Shown here in pieces: positions 23,435-28,951 of a DNA stretch of 28,951 nucleotides (position 1 is the stretch's first letter; every line of letters begins with the position of its first letter). The translations under genes and the position numbers were made by a program. The stretch spans positions 1 to 28,951 of IMG/VR virus record IMGVR_UViG_3300010885_078176; one strand, given 5' to 3'. A model generated the notes under the pieces. It did not search any database. It saw nothing but the letters and a program-made list of their open reading frames with translations, and was not told the origin of the DNA. Origin of the DNA: a virus.

Positions 23435-23834
23435 GAGTCCATATAATTTACTACAAGAAATATACCGCGAGCATCCATGGAGGATGCTCGTTTGTTGCAT
23501 AATGCTAAATTGTACTTCGCGAAAACAGGTCGATCAAGTCAGAGACGAACTTTTTAGAAAATGGCCAGATGCAAAAGCAATGGTCGTGGCTAATCCTGAA
23601 GAAATTGTAGAGGTCGTGGCTAGTCTAGGTTTTAAAAACAAAAGAGCAAAAACTTTAATATTGTTCTCGATGCAATGGGAGAGCTATGACTGGACTGAAC
23701 CTAATGAATTATATGGAATAGGCAAGTATGGCCAAGATTCATGGGAGATATTCCAGAAGGGCAACCTGAATGTCATGCCGACCGACGGTGTGCTAAACAC
23801 GTATTTGGCTTGGGCAAAACCCTACCTAAACTGA
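23427..23834 (+). CDS. MBD4-like HhH-GPD DNA glycosylase
   Basis: This 135-aa protein covers almost exactly the catalytic domain of methyl-CpG-binding protein 4 and its relatives. Aligned features are the N-terminal P-W-R-M-L-V-C-C-I-M-L-N-C-T-S block, then L-G-F-K-N-K-R-A-K-T-L, and the helix-hairpin-helix L-Y-G-I-G-K-Y-G-Q-D-S-W. The catalytic aspartate is D120 in M-P-T-D-G-V-L-N-T-Y, matching P-E-D-H-K-L-N-K-Y in MBD4. Known family members remove T, U or 5-hydroxymethyluracil opposite G. No iron-sulfur cluster cysteines are present. The gene overlaps the methyltransferase by 8 bp and is 15 nt before the glucosyltransferase-like gene. A base-repair or base-surveillance role for modified phage DNA fits the neighbours. 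Confidence 0.8.
   Translation: MPESPYNLLQEIYREHPWRMLVCCIMLNCTSRKQVDQVRDELFRKWPDAKAMVVANPEEIVEVVASLGFKNKRAKTLILFSMQWESYDWTEPNELYGIGKYGQDSWEIFQKGNLNVMPTDGVLNTYLAWAKPYLN
23468..23490 (+). promoter_or_regulatory. Perfect hairpin inside the glycosylase gene
   Basis: CGAGCATCC and GGATGCTCG form a 9-bp stem with a 5-nt loop, 42 nt into the glycosylase coding sequence, followed by TTTGTTG. It is the strongest hairpin inside any coding region noticed here. It could act as a weak terminator or slow ribosomes and so lower glycosylase output relative to the methyltransferase. It may also be chance. Confidence 0.35.
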
Positions 23835-23849
23835 CAAGTACAAAATAAT

Positions 23850-24920
23850 ATGATTAGTTTATATGCATATTATGGTCTACTTGACCTACATGAAATAGAT
23901 TCTCCTGGACATTCGTTATATCAGATAGGTCTTTTAGATTCAATACGAGAAGAATATAGAGAAAACAAATTTGACTTTTTTTCATATTATCCAACTAGCG
24001 AAATTGAAAAGGTAGATCTAGAAAAGGCAAATTTTCCAGAAACTAATCTTGGAAAAATATTTAAAAAATATAGAGACGATCTTATTTACACATCATGTAT
24101 TGATTTAGATAAGGTTTTTACAAATATTGCAAATAAATCATATTCTAAACTTTACTTAAAGGCTAGATTTAGAAATTTATCAGCTCTTGCAAAAAAGTGG
24201 AAAGATGCAAGAGTTTTTGAGCAGATCATTGAGCTTGCAATTCATTCAGGCTATAGAAAAGAACAGATTATTATTCTAGACACCGATCTTTCGTTACCTA
24301 AAAATTTCGTTGAGAAATATAACAATTTAATAAGTATGGTTGTTCCGTCCATTGATTTTCCAGCAGTATCTTCAAAATTTTTAAATGAATGTATTGAGGT
24401 AAATCTTGTAACAATGGAAGATCGAAAGAAGAATGCTGTTTTTTACGGTAACCTTGATACTTCTAAATATAAGTCAGGTAATCAAAAAAACGAGATTCTA
24501 CAAACGGCTACTGCTTGGCTGACTTCGTACTATTCAAAGAAACATAGTTCAACTGGAGACTCATTTATTTTTATTTGTAAACAAAATGAAGTGGTTTCAA
24601 GTGAAGATGGAATAAGAGTAGTCGCTAGAAATAATCGACCTGAGATATTTGATACTCTTTCAAATTCTCTCGTAATGTTAAATGTCACCAAAGACAAATA
24701 CACTACCCATAAATTTATTCCTGCTAGAATATACGAAGCAATGCTCTTTGGAATGATACCAGTATCTTATAAATTTGAGTTTTTAAGTAAAGTATTTTCC
24801 TTTGAAACAATCGATGATCTATCCGAAATCATAAAATATTTAGACGAATGTGATGTTTCTGATTTAAAAATAGCGTACCTTCATTTTATCAATGAATATT
24901 TTAAATTTGTAAAAGTATGA
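23850..24920 (+). CDS. Glycosyltransferase resembling T4 DNA beta-glucosyltransferase
   Basis: This 356-aa protein has nearly the length of T4 beta-glucosyltransferase (351 aa) and shares several blocks in order. L-D-T-D-L-S-L-P (residues 143-150) aligns with the T4 segment F-T-D-I-R-L-P that holds the catalytic aspartate, here D146. Y-G-N-x6-Y-K-S-G-N-Q-K-N-E aligns with Y-G-G-S-F-R-S-G-Q-R-E-S, the phosphate-binding loop. K-F-I-P-A-R-I-Y-E-A-M (R293, E296) aligns with F-I-T-L-R-V-W-E-T-M, which binds UDP-glucose. The T4 enzyme glucosylates 5-hydroxymethylcytosine in DNA. A generic GT-B glycan transferase is the alternative, since R-I-Y-E-A also occurs there. It overlaps the next gene by 4 bp. 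Confidence 0.65.
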   Translation: MISLYAYYGLLDLHEIDSPGHSLYQIGLLDSIREEYRENKFDFFSYYPTSEIEKVDLEKANFPETNLGKIFKKYRDDLIYTSCIDLDKVFTNIANKSYSKLYLKARFRNLSALAKKWKDARVFEQIIELAIHSGYRKEQIIILDTDLSLPKNFVEKYNNLISMVVPSIDFPAVSSKFLNECIEVNLVTMEDRKKNAVFYGNLDTSKYKSGNQKNEILQTATAWLTSYYSKKHSSTGDSFIFICKQNEVVSSEDGIRVVARNNRPEIFDTLSNSLVMLNVTKDKYTTHKFIPARIYEAMLFGMIPVSYKFEFLSKVFSFETIDDLSEIIKYLDECDVSDLKIAYLHFINEYFKFVKV

Positions 24921-25108
24921 CCGAGATAGAAAAAGTTAAAACTTACGAAAAAGCAGTAAAAGTCATTGAAAGTTGCACTTCTGAGACTCAACTCAAATAT
25001 GCCCAAAAGTATATGGAGCTCTACTATCAAATTGTCAAAGATTTTGACAATTTTCGAAAGTTGGTAAATATTTATAATGATACTGTAGATAAATTGCAGT
25101 CTAGATAA
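24917..25108 (+). CDS. Small helical protein coupled to the glycosyltransferase
   Basis: This 63-aa protein begins in the stop of the glycosyltransferase gene (ATGA). It is almost entirely helical and charged (E-K-V-K-T-Y-E-K-A-V-K-V-I-E-S-C, then L-K-Y-A-Q-K-Y-M-E-L-Y-Y). Coupling suggests a partner or regulator of the upstream enzyme. Function unknown. Confidence 0.55.
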   Translation: MTEIEKVKTYEKAVKVIESCTSETQLKYAQKYMELYYQIVKDFDNFRKLVNIYNDTVDKLQSR

Positions 25109-25130
25109 ATTTTTGTAGTGCTCAAGTTGA

Positions 25131-25138
25131 GATAAATA
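25131..25138 (+). promoter_or_regulatory. Late-promoter-like octamer GATAAATA
   Basis: GATAAATA lies 18 nt before the ATG at 25157, within a 48-bp gap. AGATAAATAAC is shared exactly with the site at 12917. Confidence 0.5.
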
Positions 25139-25156
25139 ACAATAAAGTATCTTACT

Positions 25157-27112
25157 ATGAAGCATATTTTGCATTACTCAGAGAAATCTGATTCAGAATT
25201 AATTTCTAAATATTTTCAGGATAAGGAACAAGTTATTGCCAGTGTATTTACTGTTGAAAACTTTACTTGGGAAGCAAATCTCCTAAATTCAGTAGAATCT
25301 GTTCTTTCTGAAAATTTAGCATTCGACCTTCACTTTGACATGATTATTGACGGTGGACAAGAAGCAATTCAAGAATATTACCGACAAATTTCAGTAGGTT
25401 CTAACTCTATTTTAGAAAAAGCAAAAAGATATACTAGTGATCTTACTACGATCAATGAGTCACTTGATCTATTGAAGCAGCAGTTAAAACAGAGAGCTCT
25501 TCATTTTTTAAATGAACAGACTGCTTCTCTTGGTGGGCTCGATATAATTAATCAAGTAAACCAGTTACTTACTAAACCAGTAAGTGCACCAGCTACAGGA
25601 ATAAGTGCACCAGCTACAGGAATAAGTGCACCAGCGGCCCCTTCAGAATTAGATTCAGCGTTTGATAACGTGTTAGGCACACAAAAACCTGCAAGTGCAG
25701 AAGGCGATTGGTCAAGTTGGAGTGGAGTTTATACTAAAATTAAAAATCTTCTCTCTGCAATTACTGAAGGTGGATCACCGATTGGAATTTTGCATCTTTT
25801 GCTAGACTTAGCATCGTTTGTGCCAGCAATCGGTCCGCTCTTCGATATTATCAATAGCTGTATCTATTTCTATCGAGGAAATCAACCTAACGCTCCAAAG
25901 GGCATGTGGCTGTTAGGAACAATTTCTCTAATCTCCGGTGTAACGTTTGGTGCCGGTCAAGTTTTTAAAGGACTTAAGTTTGGTGCAAAATCAACAGCTG
26001 AGGTAATTGAACAAATGGCAAAAGGAGGCAGTAGGGCAGGAATAGAGGCATTATCTAAAGTTCCAGCGAAAGAAAAAGGGGTCGTTGTTAAATTATTATC
26101 TTTTATTGCAAGAAACGTAGGAGTGGCTTTAGGAAAAGCAACTAGCTTATTAGGTAAATCGACTGAAAAAATTATAGGAAAACTTTCTAGTTATATTCCG
26201 TTTATTGGTAAACCGCTAGAAAAAGTTTTTGGAATGATTGGTACCACGTTAACAAAGTATGGAGAAAAAATGGCAAAGTTTTCAAAAGACTTTGCTGAAG
26301 TTGAGAAAGGTGTATTGAAAGGAGGAGCAAAAGAAGGAGCTGAAATTGCAGCTAAAAACTCTGTCAAAAAAATGCTAGGAAAAGGTGGAATAATGGAAGT
26401 TGATGCAAAGGGAGTAGTTACAGTTTTAGACTCTAGCGGCAAAGAAATAGGTCGCTTCTCTAAAGAAGTATTAACCAGCCCTGAGCTTTGGGGACGTAAA
26501 GCTCCTGGCCTATTTGGAAAAGGAGAAGAAAAAGTTGCTGCTGGTTATTTTAATGGTGCAACTAAAGCTAGTGAAATGAGCGTTTTAGCAGGCGCAACTA
26601 GATTGTTAAAAGGAGCTGCAAAAGCTACTGGAAACGTCGCTAAACTCATGATTTTACTAGGTAAACAAGCGATTAAAGTGATGTTTGGTGAAGAAGCATT
26701 AGCCGATAACAAATATACTGAGAAGGAATTAGAATATTGGGGTAACTCTGCATTCAATAGTTATATGGATAACTTAAGAAAGAAACAGGAAAAAGAAACA
26801 GGTGCAGTATATAAACCAGACGTTATCCTAGATTCAAGCGAAAAAGAAGCATTTGAGCATATTACAAAGTATCAGCAAAATTATGCAAAACTGACGGGTC
26901 AACCTGACATCATTACGGTAGTGTATGACAAATACGGAAGTCAAGATACTGAAAATCAGTTTAAAGATTTTTGGGGCTCAGTTGCTGAAGGTAAAGTTAA
27001 AAGAGATGGTGCTAAAGATAAAATAGAACATAATTCAGATAAAGAATCCTCAAATGAATCTTTTATAAGAATGAAGCACATTACTTCATTTTCTAAATTC
27101 CATTTACGATAA
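25157..27112 (+). CDS. Large protein with pretoxin-like hydrophobic region, possible ejection protein
   Basis: This 651-aa protein has a helical N-terminal 140 residues, then an Ala/Pro linker with a S-A-P-A-T-G-I repeat. Residues about 205-270 are hydrophobic: L-H-L-L-L-D-L-A-S-F-V-P-A-I-G-P-L-F-D-I, then Y-F-Y-R-G-N and G-M-W-L-L-G-T-I-S-L-I-S-G-V. This D-x-x-x-x-x-P-x-x-G-x-x-x-D layout followed by x-Y-x-x-R-G and a second glycine-rich helix resembles the region that precedes toxin domains in polymorphic toxins. Residues 270-540 are glycine- and lysine-rich amphipathic helices. The last 13 residues (M-K-H-I-T-S-F-S-K-F-H-L-R) match the terminal tag motif of this phage. A membrane-active protein ejected with the DNA is a possibility. 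Confidence 0.6.
   Translation: MKHILHYSEKSDSELISKYFQDKEQVIASVFTVENFTWEANLLNSVESVLSENLAFDLHFDMIIDGGQEAIQEYYRQISVGSNSILEKAKRYTSDLTTINESLDLLKQQLKQRALHFLNEQTASLGGLDIINQVNQLLTKPVSAPATGISAPATGISAPAAPSELDSAFDNVLGTQKPASAEGDWSSWSGVYTKIKNLLSAITEGGSPIGILHLLLDLASFVPAIGPLFDIINSCIYFYRGNQPNAPKGMWLLGTISLISGVTFGAGQVFKGLKFGAKSTAEVIEQMAKGGSRAGIEALSKVPAKEKGVVVKLLSFIARNVGVALGKATSLLGKSTEKIIGKLSSYIPFIGKPLEKVFGMIGTTLTKYGEKMAKFSKDFAEVEKGVLKGGAKEGAEIAAKNSVKKMLGKGGIMEVDAKGVVTVLDSSGKEIGRFSKEVLTSPELWGRKAPGLFGKGEEKVAAGYFNGATKASEMSVLAGATRLLKGAAKATGNVAKLMILLGKQAIKVMFGEEALADNKYTEKELEYWGNSAFNSYMDNLRKKQEKETGAVYKPDVILDSSEKEAFEHITKYQQNYAKLTGQPDIITVVYDKYGSQDTENQFKDFWGSVAEGKVKRDGAKDKIEHNSDKESSNESFIRMKHITSFSKFHLR
25583..25635 (+). 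repeat. Tandem 21-bp coding repeat
   Basis: Two exact 21-bp copies (25583-25603 and 25604-25624) and the first 11 bp of a third encode S-A-P-A-T-G-I units in the linker of the 651-aa protein. Exact copies suggest recent slippage expansion and a site likely to vary in length among relatives. Confidence 0.85.
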
Positions 27113-27969
27113 TGTCACTAAAAAACTTTGAAGATTACGGTAAGCTGTATTCAAAGGATCCTAAAACCTTTGAAAAAAGGATTGCGTTTGCATGTCATGA
27201 AAATTATGGCTTAGACATATTTGAATTGATTAAAACACCATTTGATTTTAAAGGAACTAATGAGTCTCCAATTATTCGTTGGGGAGATTTTAGTTTTGAA
27301 TCTAATGACATTAATGAGAACTCGTTATTTCATTATAATGCTAATCCGCTGCCTAAATACAAGGACATTCTTAAAAAAATGGGCGAAGCTGATTTTTTAC
27401 CTAAATCTACAAAAGATAGACGTTTAGTAAAGAAATTAAAATTTCCTATTACTGCAAGTTCCGATAACTCAAAGGAAGAATTTAAAACCTATGGAAAATT
27501 TAAAAAATCAGAAAAGAACTTTGATTCTTTTGATGAAAAAATAACTCCTTTGACTCGATTTGATATTATTGCATATAAGAAGAAACCAATACACGTTCAG
27601 GAAAGAATCAATAAGATAGGATTCGACGTTGACCTTAGAGGATTCAAATATCTTGATGAGGCAAATTCAATATTAAAAAACATTTATGAAAAAAATCCAG
27701 CTGATTTCTATCACGTAGAAGTTTTAGAATCAAATGGAAAATTATTTTTAAACGATATTACTCAAACTTTTCCACTGACTCCATCTCAGGGAGTCAGAAT
27801 GTATGAAACAGCGTATTCGCAATTTTATGAATCTGAGTTGCCAGCTTGGTTTAAGAAAAAAGAATTATTTGAAAAGATAGTCCTGCCTTATTATAAAAAG
27901 CGATACTATGATTCTCTTTTAATAAAACCAAAACACTCAATAGACTTTAAAAAATATGGCGATTCTTAA
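27112..27969 (+). CDS. ATP-grasp-like protein
   Basis: This 285-aa protein starts in the stop of the previous gene (TAATG). The middle shows a pattern like an ATP-grasp ligase: a basic strand K-K-L-K-F-P-I-T-A-S-S, a loop, then a strand after a proline (I-T-P-L-T-R-F-D-I-I-A-Y). The end of the domain has F-Y-H-V-E-V-L-E-S-N-G-K-L-F-L-N-D-I-T-Q, where ATP-grasp enzymes place their metal-binding D/E and N. The N-terminus S-L-K-N-F-E-D-Y resembles the tag motif seen elsewhere. It overlaps the Nudix gene by 14 bp. The assignment rests on pattern only; a kinase-like or other nucleotide-binding fold is an alternative. Confidence 0.5.
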   Translation: MSLKNFEDYGKLYSKDPKTFEKRIAFACHENYGLDIFELIKTPFDFKGTNESPIIRWGDFSFESNDINENSLFHYNANPLPKYKDILKKMGEADFLPKSTKDRRLVKKLKFPITASSDNSKEEFKTYGKFKKSEKNFDSFDEKITPLTRFDIIAYKKKPIHVQERINKIGFDVDLRGFKYLDEANSILKNIYEKNPADFYHVEVLESNGKLFLNDITQTFPLTPSQGVRMYETAYSQFYESELPAWFKKKELFEKIVLPYYKKRYYDSLLIKPKHSIDFKKYGDS

Positions 27970-28444
27970 TTTTAATAACTACATAAAAGAAGAAAGGCTT
28001 ATAAAAAAACTAGTTGGCATTACAGCTGGAGTCGCTCTTATTTATGATAATAAGATTCTTTTGGTACATCCTACTAGTTCTAGCTGGAGTAAAGGTACAT
28101 GTGGAATACCTAAAGGTAGAATCGAAGAATCTGAAGATTCAATGGAAGCTGCTCTTCGTGAACTCAAAGAAGAAACAGGTATTCATCTGACTCCAGACCA
28201 ATTAAATTCATCTCCAGAAACCGTAGAAATTTTTAAGCCGACTGGTGAACTAAGTCGTCAGCTCACGTATTATGTGTGCGCGATCAATTCTTTAGATGAA
28301 GCAGGACTGTCTTCTGAAAGTATTCCTAAAGACCAACTGCAGGCAGAAGAAATAGATTGGGCAAAATTCGTGGGCATTGATGAAGCATATAGAATAACTT
28401 CAAGATCGCAATTAATTATATTAGATCGGCATCTTAGAAGATAA
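27956..28444 (+). CDS. Nudix hydrolase with N-terminal tag
   Basis: This 162-aa protein carries a perfect Nudix box at residues 54-76: G-x5-E-x7-R-E-L-K-E-E-T-G-I. The box coordinates metal for cleaving nucleoside diphosphates linked to another group. The substrate cannot be read from the sequence. The fold is complete, with L-V-G-I-T-A-G-V-A-L-I at its first strand. Ahead of it is a 17-residue extension, A-I-L-N-F-N-N-Y-I-K-E-E-R, not part of the Nudix fold. It ends in an I-K-E site like those cut by the T4 prohead protease, so this enzyme may be packaged and injected. Its gene overlaps the ATP-grasp-like gene by 14 bp, and its stop lies inside a late-type octamer. Confidence 0.9.
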   Translation: MAILNFNNYIKEERLIKKLVGITAGVALIYDNKILLVHPTSSSWSKGTCGIPKGRIEESEDSMEAALRELKEETGIHLTPDQLNSSPETVEIFKPTGELSRQLTYYVCAINSLDEAGLSSESIPKDQLQAEEIDWAKFVGIDEAYRITSRSQLIILDRHLRR

Positions 28445-28447
28445 ATA
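28440..28447 (+). promoter_or_regulatory. Late-promoter-like octamer GATAAATA
   Basis: GATAAATA overlaps the stop codon of the Nudix gene and lies 16 nt before the GTG start at 28464. Confidence 0.5.
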
Positions 28448-28463
28448 ATAAAAAATTTAGATT

Positions 28464-28951
28464 GTGTCTCACTTAAAAGATTTTTTTACTTGGAAAAAAT
28501 TAGTAGAAGCAGCAAACGGTGAAATTCCAACTGACCAGTTAAATCAAATCGAAGTTTTACCTGGAGAGTCAGCCAGGCACAAATTAAATCCGGTCGCTGC
28601 GTCCGCCTACAATCAAATGGTAGATGCTGCAAAAAAGGACGGTATTACTTGGGGAATCACAGATTCATATAGAACTTTAGATTCTCAAGTAAGAGTAGCA
28701 AAAAAGAAAGGCCTTTACTCTAAAGGAGGATTAGCTGCAAAACCTGGAACATCTAATCATGGATGGGGAAGTGCAGTAGATCTTGATTTTAAGAAAGGAA
28801 GTGGTAGCGCAGCAGGACAGTGGTTAAGAAATAACGCTGCTAACTTTGGATTTACAAATATCCCTAGAGAACCTTGGCATTGGGAACATAAAGCGAGTGC
28901 TTTACTAATCAAGAGTGGTTCTCCAGTTCCAAAAGATATTCAAACAAAACA
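28464..28951 (+). CDS. M15 (VanY-like) D,D-carboxypeptidase / endolysin, 3' end cut by window
   Basis: An open frame from a GTG start continues past the window end, giving at least 162 residues. No ATG is available at this position and the late octamer sits 16 nt upstream, which favours the GTG. The zinc-binding signature of M15 peptidases is complete: S-N-H-G-W-G-S-A-V-D (H99 and D106) and E-P-W-H-W-E-H (H139). A W-G-I-T-D-S-Y-R-T segment precedes it, as in VanY and phage L-Ala-D-Glu peptidases. These enzymes cut peptide stems of peptidoglycan. The N-terminal S-H-L-K-D-F-F-T-W-K-K-L-V-E-A resembles the tag motif with an L-V-E-A cleavage-like site. It may be a lysis enzyme or a virion enzyme used at entry. 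Confidence 0.85.
   Translation, partial: MSHLKDFFTWKKLVEAANGEIPTDQLNQIEVLPGESARHKLNPVAASAYNQMVDAAKKDGITWGITDSYRTLDSQVRVAKKKGLYSKGGLAAKPGTSNHGWGSAVDLDFKKGSGSAAGQWLRNNAANFGFTNIPREPWHWEHKASALLIKSGSPVPKDIQTK

Noticed and set aside
1-28951. tRNA genes
   Set aside because: No cloverleaf with T-loop GTTCRA and matching acceptor ends was noticed by eye; a dedicated scan could still find one.

Overview
The window reads as part of the genome of a large, strictly lytic, T4-related (Far-T4 type) contractile-tailed phage. The clearest evidence is a gp17-type large terminase with all its ATPase and nuclease motifs (9483-11459), preceded by a gp16-like small subunit (8744-9478). There is also a gp6/J-like baseplate wedge protein (6827-8488), a gp26-like baseplate hub protein (15480-16487) and eight copies of an NATAAATA late-promoter-like octamer. 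The host is probably a member of Bacteroidota. The DNA is AT-rich, almost no start has a Shine-Dalgarno sequence, and the phage carries a small lipoprotein of a style common in that phylum. Host assignment is inference.

Layout. 1-1171 (+): tail end of an unseen gene, two small conserved phage proteins and a tail-tube-like protein. 1168-6441 (-): a convergent block with two large fibre/adhesin genes (one with about 21 YadA-head-like repeats of 15 residues) and an amidoligase-like protein with a beta-helix-like C-terminus. 6470-6826: terminator, lipoprotein gene (-) and a divergent control region. 6827-11459 (+): baseplate wedge and DNA packaging operon. 11504-12901: small protein, ECF-like sigma factor and an overlapping membrane-anchored protein. 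12941-15395: membrane and small unknown proteins in a tightly overlapping run, ended by a terminator. 15480-20618: gp26-like protein, small chaperone-like protein and three proteins of unknown, probably virion or assembly, role. 20674-22520: a 532-aa protein that seems to be extended to about 615 aa by a -1 frameshift on a dnaX-like slippery site, then a terminator. 22631-25108: FkbM methyltransferase, MBD4-like DNA glycosylase, a protein resembling T4 beta-glucosyltransferase, and a small helical protein. 25157-28951: a large protein with a pretoxin-like hydrophobic region, an ATP-grasp-like protein, a Nudix hydrolase and an M15 (VanY-like) peptidase cut by the window end.

How they may work together. 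Late genes would be read from NATAAATA sites, each 16-22 nt upstream of a start codon, perhaps by the phage's own sigma factor. The 22631-25108 block has a different-looking upstream region and may be a DNA-modification and repair cassette. A glucosyltransferase would decorate hydroxymethylated bases, FkbM could methylate the sugar, and an MBD4-like glycosylase could remove deamination products. Several proteins share a short terminal motif (L-x(1,2)-F-x-x-aromatic) that resembles the capsid-targeting tag of T4 internal proteins; some of them could be packaged and injected.
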